A DNA stretch of 53,850 nucleotides. It comes from JALHNI01 sp031367405. GTDB taxonomy: Bacteria > Acidobacteriota > Terriglobia > Bryobacterales > Bryobacteraceae. A model generated the notes under the pieces. It was not told the DNA's origin and ran no database searches. It saw only the letters and a program-made list of their open reading frames with translations. The stretch lies in NCBI GenBank assembly GCA_031367405.1, contig JANLPT010000067.1:1-53850 (forward strand). The letters are read 5' to 3'. Shown piece by piece: positions 8,814-16,887 of this stretch (the first letter of the stretch is position 1; the number at the start of each line of letters is the position of its first letter). The position numbers and the translations under genes are program-made.

Positions 8814-9743
8814 TTACGCAATCTGAAACTGAATTTGGATAACTGCCGGCGCATCCACGGGACGCCCATCGCGGCGAGCGGGGCGAAAGCGAATTGCTTC
8901 CGCCGCCTGCACCGCAGCTTCATCCAGCCCGTGGCCCAGGCCTTTCACCACCGCAACGACGCGGATTTGGCCCGCCGCACCGAATACCACTCTTAGCTGC
9001 ACGGTGCCTTCAATCCTTAAGCGCCGCGCTTCATCGGTGTAGACGGGCCGCGGCTTCTCTAGAATTTCGATGCCTTCGAAAGGCGTGGTCACCACTTTCG
9101 CCACCGTCAACCGTGCCGCAGGCGCTTCGATTTGGTCAAAGCCACCGCTCGACAACGCGCGTCTTCCCGGCACGGCGCTTCCCGATGGCCCTTCATCGAA
9201 ACCACTACGGGCGATCCGTCGCCTTCCCTCACTTTTGCCGGCCATTCCTGAGTCAAAACCCGCCATGCCGCCAGCCGTACGCGCCGGCGTCGCCATGGCG
9301 CTTGGGGTATCGAGCAACCCCACTTGCACCGAGGGTTTCATCGGCAGCACGGGCAGCGAAAGAGTGGGTAGCGGCGGCAGCGGCACCGATACCGGCACTG
9401 GTACCGATACCGGCGCGTTCTCAAGCAGACTTTCAATGCGCAGCGCTGCCCGCGTCGAGGATTGAACGGACGTTACGCGCCTCAAGGCAGGCGGCAGCAT
9501 CGGCGAGGCAACTGCACTCGACATCGCCGATGCTCGTCGAAGTTTCGGGCGCACCATCGCCAATGGCGCGAGCCGCGCTGGAGCCACCAGCGTCGTCACC
9601 GCGCGCTGCGGAATTGCCTTCCACACGGGCCCGCTGATCAGTAACAAGCAGCCGACCACCGCCAAGTGGACCAAGACACTTGTGCCCGCCGAGGCGAAAC
9701 GGGGTTGGCGCGCGATAGGTGAATCTTGCAATAGGGAATTCAT
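8814..9743 (-). CDS. TonB family energy-transducing protein
   Basis: TonB links the inner-membrane proton motive force to outer-membrane receptors. The 309-residue product has a cytoplasmic N-terminus, one membrane helix (about 23-40, VLVHLAVVGCLLLISG), a long Pro/Val-rich periplasmic spacer (about 110-140, repeated PVSVPxP units) and a C-terminal TonB domain (about 230-309) with PRPVYTDEARRLRIEGTV and the ending IQIQFQIA. The spacer also carries repeated GGF/GFD tracts (AGFDSG, SGFDEG, GGFDQI). No exbB or exbD is nearby. It could serve the TonB-dependent receptor at 21515-25090. It is the first gene of a two-gene operon with the M48-like protein. Confidence 0.85.
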   Translation of the reverse strand: MNSLLQDSPIARQPRFASAGTSVLVHLAVVGCLLLISGPVWKAIPQRAVTTLVAPARLAPLAMVRPKLRRASAMSSAVASPMLPPALRRVTSVQSSTRAALRIESLLENAPVSVPVPVSVPLPPLPTLSLPVLPMKPSVQVGLLDTPSAMATPARTAGGMAGFDSGMAGKSEGRRRIARSGFDEGPSGSAVPGRRALSSGGFDQIEAPAARLTVAKVVTTPFEGIEILEKPRPVYTDEARRLRIEGTVQLRVVFGAAGQIRVVAVVKGLGHGLDEAAVQAAEAIRFRPARRDGRPVDAPAVIQIQFQIA

Positions 9744-9833
9744 GGGTGCGATGAAGCGTTAGGCCCGCTTCAATCCTCCTTATCGGCCTAACCAGCGTTG
9801 TTGAGAGCTCATTGGGCTACGCTATAAGTTGCC

Positions 9834-11429
9834 GTGCCCGGAAACACTTTCGTATTACAAATAGCAACATGGATCGCCCTCGCGTCGCTCGCGCCAATTC
9901 CCGTCATCGCGCAGCCCCCCGCCATTCTTCAAGAAGGCATCCGCAACGAAGCCAGCCGCATTCCGCCATCGCTGCCCGGCGGCGCTCTTTCTCCCGGAAG
10001 CCGCATGGTCATCGACGGCCTCCGCTTTCCCCCGCAGCCGTCCCTGCGCCTCCGTTCCGGTGAACGAACTTGGAGTGTCGCGGCCCTCGAAGCCTCCCGC
10101 AATCAAGCTGTCTGGCAATTGCCAGCCGATCTACCTGCGGGTCCCGCCTCCCTCACGCTGAGCAATGACGACGGCGAGAGCCGCCCCTACGGAATCTCCA
10201 TTGCCTCCCGCAGCGGTGGACTCTACAGCCTCAACAATCAAGGCTGGGGCCCCGCCCTGGCTGCCAGATTGAAGCCGGACGGCAAGCGCACGCCCATCGA
10301 TCCACTGCATCCGGCGCATCGGGGCGACGAAATTGCTCTCGAAGCAACCGGCAGCGCCAAAGACTTCCTTCTCAGCCTGGCCGGAGCCATCGTCAACGCC
10401 CGCTGGATCCCATTGGCCGCTGGCCGCGCCGAGTTACACCTGGAAATTCCCGCCGGCGCGCCCCTCGGTTGCCACGTCCCCGTGCAGCTCCGTTATCGTA
10501 GCGGACTGGCCGGCAACAGCGTCACCCTTCCCATCGCCCTGGCCGGTTCCCCTTGCCGGGCGGAGAAGTTCTGGCCGGCCGTTCAACTGACTAACCAATC
10601 GCCGATCGGGCTCTTACTGCTCACCCGCCTGAAATTGCGGATTGAGTTACCAGGGCAATCAGGCTTGGAGTTCACGGATGAAGAAGCGGCATGGCATTTC
10701 TTTTTGTCTTCGGCTGACGCCCACCATCCACTGCCCGTTGAGATGCTGCCACCAACCGGCAGTTGTATCACGTTTCACGGCTTGTCCCAACAGAATTTTG
10801 GGCTGCGCCAGAACTTACTCGAACTACTGCGCGGACGATCGCCGGGGCCCGTGATGCGCGCCGGACCGGGGATCACACTGCAAGGTCCGGCGGGCCACAA
10901 AGCGATTCCCCGTTTGGCCCAAGGCGATGGTTACTTCGCCTTCCTGGGCGGCGAGCGTCCCGACTACTCACGAGCCGCTCAACCGCTCTATCTCAAGGCT
11001 GGTGACTATCTAGCCGAGTCACCCGGTGGAGAAGACGTGGGGCCCTTCGTCGCCCCGTTTCCGATGCCGCGAGAGTTACAGGCCAGAGGCGTCATGCAGC
11101 AGGACTCCATTCCGCGCCAGCGAGGCCTCAAAGTAAGTTGGTCAGGGGGCGATAAAGACTCGCCGCTCTATCTTCTGGCACTGAGTGTAAAGCACTCCAC
11201 CACCGCCTTCGGCGCTTGCCTCTGTGCGGCAGCCAATGGCGGGAATCAGTTCACCATTCCGCCCGAGGCGTTAGCGAATTTGCCCGCCACCGAAATTGAA
11301 AGTACGATGCCTTTGAACCTCGTCTTCTTAATTTCAGCCGCCGGACCGGTTCCTTTCCAGGCCCGGGGTCTGTCCAGCGGCTTCATCTTACCCGTCACGA
11401 TTCTGGGCCGCACGGTTGATTTCCGTTGA
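9834..11429 (+). CDS. Secreted hypothetical protein with TIG/TIGR03437-like modules
   Basis: A GTG start at 9834 gives 531 residues with a signal peptide (about 1-26, ending PVIAQ). The early part (ILQEGIRNEASRIPPSLPG, then GALSPGSRMVIDGLRF) resembles the opening of TIGR03437/IPT-like modules, in which an asparagine-alanine-rich segment precedes a PGS-x-V beta strand. A later stretch (GLYSLNNQGWGPALA, then HPAHRGDEIALEATG) resembles the second half of that module. The rest is unassigned. There is no transmembrane segment or catalytic motif. It diverges from tonB across 90 bases and converges on the SBBP gene with 18 bases between them. Confidence 0.6.
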   Translation: MPGNTFVLQIATWIALASLAPIPVIAQPPAILQEGIRNEASRIPPSLPGGALSPGSRMVIDGLRFPPQPSLRLRSGERTWSVAALEASRNQAVWQLPADLPAGPASLTLSNDDGESRPYGISIASRSGGLYSLNNQGWGPALAARLKPDGKRTPIDPLHPAHRGDEIALEATGSAKDFLLSLAGAIVNARWIPLAAGRAELHLEIPAGAPLGCHVPVQLRYRSGLAGNSVTLPIALAGSPCRAEKFWPAVQLTNQSPIGLLLLTRLKLRIELPGQSGLEFTDEEAAWHFFLSSADAHHPLPVEMLPPTGSCITFHGLSQQNFGLRQNLLELLRGRSPGPVMRAGPGITLQGPAGHKAIPRLAQGDGYFAFLGGERPDYSRAAQPLYLKAGDYLAESPGGEDVGPFVAPFPMPRELQARGVMQQDSIPRQRGLKVSWSGGDKDSPLYLLALSVKHSTTAFGACLCAAANGGNQFTIPPEALANLPATEIESTMPLNLVFLISAAGPVPFQARGLSSGFILPVTILGRTVDFR

Positions 11430-11447
11430 TTTCCGCGAAAGGCTCAC

Positions 11448-14366
11448 TCAACGCACCGCTACGGTGAGATTCGCCTGCGAAGCAATACCTCCCACGTTGA
11501 CAATCACCTCCTGATTGCCAGACGGCACGTCAGCGGGTAATTGGATATTGATTTGAAAAAGGCCCGCCACTTGGCCCGGAATCGCGCCCGCGTAGAGAAT
11601 CGTCGCGTTACGTCCGGCCACCGTGGCTGTCACGGCTTGGTTGGGTTTAGGAAATTCAGTAGCCGCGATCTTCCCGTCCACTCCGGCCGGCACGGTTTGC
11701 CCTTCGCCCGTTCCAAACAACACCACAATGGCCCCTTTGGCCGCGGGGTTAGCCACCGTGTTCAACGAACTATCCTGATTGTAAATCGAGCCTGGCCCCG
11801 TGCCTGCCTGGTTCACCGAAAACAAACCCGGCGCGGCGGTACTAACTGGCAATGTAACTGGTGCCGAGCGTTGCCCTTTATATTCCACGATGACCTGCAC
11901 GCTGGACTTACCGGCGGTCGAGTAAGGCACCATGCCACTCGATTGATCCTCCCGGACGTAGATTAACGGTGCCGCTACCCCATCGAACAAAAAGCGCGTC
12001 TCCGACCGGACAGTATCGTACAGGCCGCCCGGCGTTAGCGCCGCGCCCACTAAATCCTTCGGCCCCGCCGCAGTGGTGAAGGCTACGAAAATCATGCCGG
12101 GAGCCAGCTTTGTTCCGTAGTTCGCGGCATTCGCGATGGACCGGATGGCCACGGAAGGCCCCGTGGGCGGAGCGAAGCCCTCAACCCGGCTCAGAAAGGC
12201 GTCGCCGCGAAAGTATTGCGTCGCCATGGAGCCGCCAAAATTCGCTTGCACGGGTGTGCCACGGGTAGGCCAATTCAGGGAAGCGGTGCTGCCCGTGAGC
12301 CACAAATTCCCATTACGATCGAGCGCCAAGCCACCGATCACATCATCCAGCGCGCCGCCCAAGTAAGTTGCATACAGAAGCGAAGACAATGCTGGATTGA
12401 ACTCGGCCACGAAGCCGTCGCCGATCCACTGGCCCGGGAACGTCCGGGCCCGGCCGCCAAACTGAGATTGGGCCGCATCGGCAGTTACCGGGAGGTTCGG
12501 GGAAACTGTCATACCGGCAATGATGATGTTACCCGATTGATCGAGCGCGATACCCACCGGGATGTCATCGCCTGTGCCGCCAAAGTAAGTCGCGAGTAAG
12601 AGTCTACTACCATCGGCACTCAGCTTAGCCACAAAACCATCGCCCCACAACTGGTCATCGTCCACCGATTCAAACGCCCCATCCACCGGACCCCGATTGC
12701 GCGTGGAGTAGACTCCGGCGGTGACGGGAAAGTCCTTTGAACTCGTCGCGCCCGTCACGTAAACATTGGCCGCCGCATCCAGCGTCAACCCGGCAATCAC
12801 GTCATCGCCTGTACCGCCTAAATAAGTCGAGTAGACCAAGCCCGTGCCGGAAGGGTTGAGCTTCGTAATGAAAGCATCGCCGAGATTAAAGAACTCGTTA
12901 GAAAGATCAGAGCCGCGATGCTGCCGCTGATAGGCGTTCGCGGTAACCGGAAAATCTCCCGACAATGTGTAACCAGCGATGTAAGCATTGCCCTGAGCGT
13001 CAATTGCCAGGGCGCGCGGCACCTCCTCCCGTTGTCCACCCAGCAGAGTGGAGTAAAGCAATGCCGTACCGCCGGGATTGATCTTCGTCACGAACACATC
13101 GCCGCGGCGGCGAAAGGGCATGCCGAACCTTGGCAAGCTAGGCTGGCCAATGTTGCCCTTATAAGTCGTCTGAAAAGCGCCTTCCGTCACCGGAAACGCG
13201 CTCGAAGCCGTGCTGCCCGCAATGTATGCGTTGCCAAGGGCATCTACGGCAATAGCGTTACCCGCGTCATCGGATGTGCCGCCCAGATAAGTCGCGTAAA
13301 GAATTTGGCTGCCCGTGGGGTTCAGCTTTACCACGTAAGCGTCGCCCGCTGGAAGTAACTGTCCACCGCCGGCGCCACCGTAAGTGCGCTGCGGCGCGTT
13401 GGCCGTCACTGGGAAGTTACGTGAGGTGGTCATACCCGTGACATAGACGTTCCCCGAAAGGTCAACCGCAATCCCTCCCGGAGTGTCATCGCCGCTGCCG
13501 CCTAAGTAGGTGACGAAGGAAATGGCACCTGCGGCGGTAAACTTGGCCACAAAAGTATCGCCGCTATTAATGGCGCTGGCTTGCCCGCCATAAGCACTCT
13601 GCGCGGCCGTGCGGCTCACGGGTAAGTCCGGCGAAGTGGTCAAACCGGCAATATACACGTTGCCGGTCGAGTCAGTGGTGATGGAGAGTCCGCCATCGTT
13701 GCCTGACGCGCCGAAGTAAGTGGAGTAACTCAGAGTTGGATCGATCACCAACGGCTTGGCGCGGTCATGCGGACCCAAGATAAAGCCGACGGCGTTCGCA
13801 CTCAGCAACCGGAACCGGCCTTCGATCCGCGCGCCATCCTGGATCACCACTGGCCTATGCCAGCGTATCTGTCCGCCAGCGGCATCGATCTGCAGCGAGC
13901 CGTCCGGTGCCACCGCCAGCCGCCGGTGACCGCGAAGATTCAGGCGAATCTGCGACGCGCTGGCACCGGCCGCAATCTCGAAATCAAATTCCGGTTCCGA
14001 TTGTTGACCATGAAACACCAGGTCGACGCCGGGGTAAAGATTACGGTAACGGGCGCGCTGGTAAAGCGCCGCCGTCCCTTGACGGGTCGCCGTCAGATAA
14101 TTAGCACGCGCCAAAAGTGGCTGCTCACCCACCAGCTTCGGTTGGCCAAGCTGCGGCCCCGCGAACGTGGCCTCAACTGCCCCCTCACCGGCAAATTGCC
14201 AGCGCAGCCGGTCCGGTTCAAGCGCCAGTTGCACCGGGCCCTGACGGCTCAGAAACCCGCCACCAGCCACCGCCTCATACCAAACCGGCAACGCGGATGG
14301 CTTGGCGCAGAACGCCATGGACGACGCCAAAAGCGTAGCGAAAGTAACGTGCCAAGTACAAAACAT
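11448..14366 (-). CDS. SBBP beta-propeller repeat protein with a TIGR03437 C-terminal domain
   Basis: I prefer ATG 14366 (972 residues) to longer in-frame starts because GGGAGG lies 12 bases upstream and a signal peptide follows at once (HVTFATLLASSMAFCAKP). A TTG one codon earlier would also fit. After a DUF7948-like N-terminal domain (about 25-215; VDLVFHG, EFDFEIAAGAS) come seven SBBP repeats of the form YxTYLGGxxDD...GNxYxxGxTxSxxFPVT, which should form a propeller. The last 230 residues are a TIGR03437 domain (SIANAANYGTKLAPG ... QINIQLPADVPSG). The protein is extracellular or surface-exposed. Function unknown; the architecture is typical of Solibacter-like genomes. Confidence 0.8.
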   Translation of the reverse strand: MFCTWHVTFATLLASSMAFCAKPSALPVWYEAVAGGGFLSRQGPVQLALEPDRLRWQFAGEGAVEATFAGPQLGQPKLVGEQPLLARANYLTATRQGTAALYQRARYRNLYPGVDLVFHGQQSEPEFDFEIAAGASASQIRLNLRGHRRLAVAPDGSLQIDAAGGQIRWHRPVVIQDGARIEGRFRLLSANAVGFILGPHDRAKPLVIDPTLSYSTYFGASGNDGGLSITTDSTGNVYIAGLTTSPDLPVSRTAAQSAYGGQASAINSGDTFVAKFTAAGAISFVTYLGGSGDDTPGGIAVDLSGNVYVTGMTTSRNFPVTANAPQRTYGGAGGGQLLPAGDAYVVKLNPTGSQILYATYLGGTSDDAGNAIAVDALGNAYIAGSTASSAFPVTEGAFQTTYKGNIGQPSLPRFGMPFRRRGDVFVTKINPGGTALLYSTLLGGQREEVPRALAIDAQGNAYIAGYTLSGDFPVTANAYQRQHRGSDLSNEFFNLGDAFITKLNPSGTGLVYSTYLGGTGDDVIAGLTLDAAANVYVTGATSSKDFPVTAGVYSTRNRGPVDGAFESVDDDQLWGDGFVAKLSADGSRLLLATYFGGTGDDIPVGIALDQSGNIIIAGMTVSPNLPVTADAAQSQFGGRARTFPGQWIGDGFVAEFNPALSSLLYATYLGGALDDVIGGLALDRNGNLWLTGSTASLNWPTRGTPVQANFGGSMATQYFRGDAFLSRVEGFAPPTGPSVAIRSIANAANYGTKLAPGMIFVAFTTAAGPKDLVGAALTPGGLYDTVRSETRFLFDGVAAPLIYVREDQSSGMVPYSTAGKSSVQVIVEYKGQRSAPVTLPVSTAAPGLFSVNQAGTGPGSIYNQDSSLNTVANPAAKGAIVVLFGTGEGQTVPAGVDGKIAATEFPKPNQAVTATVAGRNATILYAGAIPGQVAGLFQINIQLPADVPSGNQEVIVNVGGIASQANLTVAVR
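12262..13750 (-). repeat. Seven SBBP repeat units in the coding sequence
   Basis: Seven degenerate units, spaced roughly 200-260 bases apart, each encode a Y-x-T-Y-x-G-G motif followed about 20 residues later by GNxYxxG and FPVT-like segments. Many units contain the DNA word ACTTAC on the coding strand (for example at 12362-12369, 12581-12588 and 13690-13696). Confidence 0.7.
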
Positions 14367-14566
14367 CAAAGTACAAGTCCTCCCGAAAAATAGCATGGGG
14401 TTATTTCGAAATCTAGCACAACCATACCGCAAACGAATGAACGGTATATCCCACGGCATCGCCGGATGACTATTCCCCTCGACGCCTCTCACCTATCTCT
14501 CAAATATGAATTGGCCGAATCATCCGCCCCCGCATGCATTCCGATGATTAGTGTGGGACAGAAGAT

Positions 14567-14624
14567 GCGGCACAGCAGCGGCACAGCAACAGTGCCAAAA
14601 AACTCCCTCAAAAGGAACTTGGCA
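14567..14624 (+). promoter_or_regulatory. Leader with competing hairpins before the NusG-like gene
   Basis: GCGGCACAGCA occurs twice in perfect tandem (14567-14577, 14578-14588). GGCAC within the second copy (14580-14584) can pair with GTGCC (14592-14596). The overlapping TGCCAA (14593-14598) can instead pair with TTGGCA (14619-14624), which covers the AAAGGAA ribosome-binding site and the A of the ATG. The two stems exclude each other, as in an attenuator or translational switch. This is a reading of complementarity only. Confidence 0.4.
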
Positions 14625-15145
14625 TGAATTGGTACGCGATTGTCGTAAAACCCCAAGCGGAGCGAGCCGTCGAAGCCGCCTTAGCGCAGAAGAGTTACGA
14701 AACCTTCTTTCCGGCCATCGCGAGCGAGCGGCGCTGGAGCGACCGGGTAAAGCGAGTGGACCTTCCCTTGTTTCCCGGCTATGTGTTCTGCCGTTTTGAC
14801 GCCTCGCGGCGATTGCCGGTAATGACGACGCCCGGCGTCCGCCAGATTGTAGGGTTTGGACGTGAAGCGGCACCGGTGGACGAGGCTGAACTAGCGGCGC
14901 TGCGGATGGCGCTCGAATCCGGATCTCCGCTGAAAAGCTGCGAATATTTGGTACGCGGCGACCGGGTGGAAGTGACAGATGGCCCCATGCGGGGCTTGTG
15001 CGGTTGGTTGCTTGAAACAAAGGGCAACTGCCGCGTGGTGATCAGTGTGGAGTTACTCCAAAGGTCGGTGTCGGTGGAAATTGACCGCGACCGGATCCGG
15101 AGGATGGAGAACAAGATGAGTATGACCGCAGGAGGATGGCAATGA
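14624..15145 (+). CDS. NusG-like transcription antiterminator (RfaH/UpxY/LoaP type)
   Basis: Specialised NusG paralogues bind RNA polymerase early in long polysaccharide operons and suppress pausing and termination. The 173-residue product has an N-terminal NGN domain (about 1-105; WYAIVVKPQAE, then LFPGYVFCRFD, the NusG-family hallmark) and a KOW domain (about 108-155; RGDRVEVTDGPMRGLCGWL). AAAAGGAA lies just before ATG. It heads a plus-strand unit with a ribbon-helix-helix gene (4-base ATGA overlap) and a WecA-like gene. A paralogue heads the large minus-strand operon at 45348. The tail after about 160 is a short family-unlike extension. Confidence 0.85.
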   Translation: MNWYAIVVKPQAERAVEAALAQKSYETFFPAIASERRWSDRVKRVDLPLFPGYVFCRFDASRRLPVMTTPGVRQIVGFGREAAPVDEAELAALRMALESGSPLKSCEYLVRGDRVEVTDGPMRGLCGWLLETKGNCRVVISVELLQRSVSVEIDRDRIRRMENKMSMTAGGWQ

Positions 15146-15444
15146 GTATTTTGAAACCCAGAAATCGACTGGTGAATTTTCGTTTGACCGAAGAAGAGTT
15201 CGTCTATTTGCGGGAAGCGTGCATGGCCCAAGGGGCGCGCAGCATTTCCGATTTTGCCCGCAGCGCTGTTCTGCGGCAGGCGGACAAGTCCGGGACCAGC
15301 GTCGGCACCTCCACCCAGGACTCGCCTTCCACGCAGTCCCTAGCCGAGTTACAGTCCATGATGATGCAGCTACAAAGTCGCGTGGGGCAATTAGTCCAAC
15401 AGGTTGACTCGGTGCGTCCAGCCATCGCTGAACAATTGGCTTAG
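15142..15444 (+). CDS. Small ribbon-helix-helix-like protein with a coiled-coil tail
   Basis: GGAGG at 15131-15135 is too close to ATG 15136 but correctly spaced for ATG 15142, giving 100 residues and an ATGA overlap with the NusG-like stop. Residues 8-45 (RLVNFRLTEEEFVYLREA ... SISDFARSAVL) fit a strand plus two helices of the Arc/MobC/CopG type. Residues about 60-95 (LAELQSMMMQLQ and following) look like a short amphipathic coiled coil. No nuclease or partner toxin motif is present. The position between a dedicated antiterminator and the initiating transferase suggests an accessory regulator of polysaccharide synthesis. DNA binding is inferred from fold only. Confidence 0.6.
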   Translation: MSILKPRNRLVNFRLTEEEFVYLREACMAQGARSISDFARSAVLRQADKSGTSVGTSTQDSPSTQSLAELQSMMMQLQSRVGQLVQQVDSVRPAIAEQLA

Positions 15445-15459
15445 TCAAAGGAGCGAAGC

Positions 15460-16887
15460 GTGTACTCACTGGCGTTTCTCATCGGTCTATCGGCCCTGCT
15501 CGCCTGGGTGCTGACGCCCGCCGTCCGCAATTTGTGCCGGGCTCAGGGCTGGCTTGACCAGCCGGACCACCGCAAGCTTCACACCCAGGCGGTTCCACGG
15601 CTGGGCGGAGTAGCCATCATGGCGGCCTACGCGTTGAGCTTACTGCTGTTCGCGGCGTTGCCTCTCTCGGCCAGTTTTGAAGCGCGATCGCAATGGAATC
15701 AGATACTGCGGCTGTTGCCGGCCGTGTCACTGGTATTCCTCATGGGGCTGGTGGACGATTTACGCGGCTTACGGCCGTTCACCAAAATCGTCGCCGAGGT
15801 GTGCGCGGCGCTGACGGCCTACTCCGCCGGGGTTCGCATGGGCGGCGATGAATGGTGGGGCCTGCCCATGACCGTGCTTTGGTTAGTCGGCACCACGAAT
15901 GCCGTCAATCTGATCGATGGCGTCGATGGGCTCGCCGCCGGCGTCAGTCTCTTCGCCGCCTTGACGATGTTCGCCGCGGCGTTGATTCATGGCAATATTT
16001 TATTGGCCATTGTCACCGCGCCCTTGGCCGGTTGCCTCGTTGGATTTTTGCGTTATAACTTCGAGCCGGCGTCTATCTTTCTAGGCGATTCCGGCAGCTT
16101 GACGATCGGCTTCCTGCTCGGCTGCTTCGGTCTGATCTGGAGTTACAAGACGGCCACCGCCCTTGGCATGGTGGCACCGATGATGTTACTCACGCTGCCC
16201 TTCCTCGATGTAGGCTTGGCGATCGGCCGCCGCTTTCTCAACATGCAACCGATTTTCGGTGCCGATCGCGGCCACATTCATCACCGCCTACTGGCCCGCG
16301 GTCTGCGGCCTCGTCATGTCGCCTTGATTTGTTACCTCGGCTGTGGCATCGCGGGGCTCGTTTCCTTGTGGGCCAGCCAATCGGGCCCGCAACTCACAGC
16401 CTTCCTCGTCGTGGCTTTCGCGGGCTTGGTGTGGGTGGCCGTCAGCCACTTGGGATTCACTGAGTTCCGGTCGGCACGACGGTCACTGCTAGGAAATCGC
16501 TGGCGCCAGATCGTGCGCGACGCGATTATCGTCGACCGCATGAAGAGCGGCCTGGCTACAGCCCAAAATGCTGACGATTACTGGGGCCATCTGCACGCCG
16601 CCAGCGAGAAGTTGGGTTTGGGAAAGGTACATCTGCGTCTCGGTGAGCGGGTCTGGTCCTCCAACGGCGAACAACATCCGGCGGGCTGGGAAACACGGGT
16701 GCCGCTCAGTGGCGACGACTATGTCGCTTTCCAAGGTGTATCGCCCGATCCAGACACCGCGCACGCCCTCATCCCGCTGGCGCTCGCGTTGCGGGATTCG
16801 CCTATGCCGCCTTCAACCCGGAAGCCGGTTTCGACTCGGGAATCAATTGCCGATTTGGGTCGACACGCAGAAACAACCCCGCACTGA
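15460..16887 (+). CDS. Undecaprenyl-phosphate HexNAc-1-phosphate transferase (WecA/TagO-like)
   Basis: This integral membrane enzyme transfers a HexNAc-1-phosphate from a UDP-sugar to undecaprenyl phosphate, the first step of lipid-linked glycan assembly. A GTG start at 15460 follows AAAGGAG. Within about 11 membrane helices I see the acidic motif GLVDDLRG (Asp99-Asp100), NLIDGVDGLAAG (150-161), FLGDSGS (207-213) and the WecA-type histidine motif DRGHIHHRLL (near 270). The last 130 residues are a soluble extension not expected in the core family (e.g. VHLRLGERVWSS). Its final 86 bases overlap the convergent MFS gene. It is the last gene of the NusG-like/RHH/WecA unit. Confidence 0.85.
   Translation: MYSLAFLIGLSALLAWVLTPAVRNLCRAQGWLDQPDHRKLHTQAVPRLGGVAIMAAYALSLLLFAALPLSASFEARSQWNQILRLLPAVSLVFLMGLVDDLRGLRPFTKIVAEVCAALTAYSAGVRMGGDEWWGLPMTVLWLVGTTNAVNLIDGVDGLAAGVSLFAALTMFAAALIHGNILLAIVTAPLAGCLVGFLRYNFEPASIFLGDSGSLTIGFLLGCFGLIWSYKTATALGMVAPMMLLTLPFLDVGLAIGRRFLNMQPIFGADRGHIHHRLLARGLRPRHVALICYLGCGIAGLVSLWASQSGPQLTAFLVVAFAGLVWVAVSHLGFTEFRSARRSLLGNRWRQIVRDAIIVDRMKSGLATAQNADDYWGHLHAASEKLGLGKVHLRLGERVWSSNGEQHPAGWETRVPLSGDDYVAFQGVSPDPDTAHALIPLALALRDSPMPPSTRKPVSTRESIADLGRHAETTPH

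Noticed and set aside
8792..8923. Upstream in-frame start of the M48-like gene
   Set aside because: The ATG at 8791 has a near-perfect ribosome-binding site and a signal peptide; the extension overlaps the tonB 3' end.
12262..13750. Tandem repeat resembling a CRISPR or satellite array
   Set aside because: The units are protein-coding SBBP repeats, degenerate and about 200-260 bases apart.
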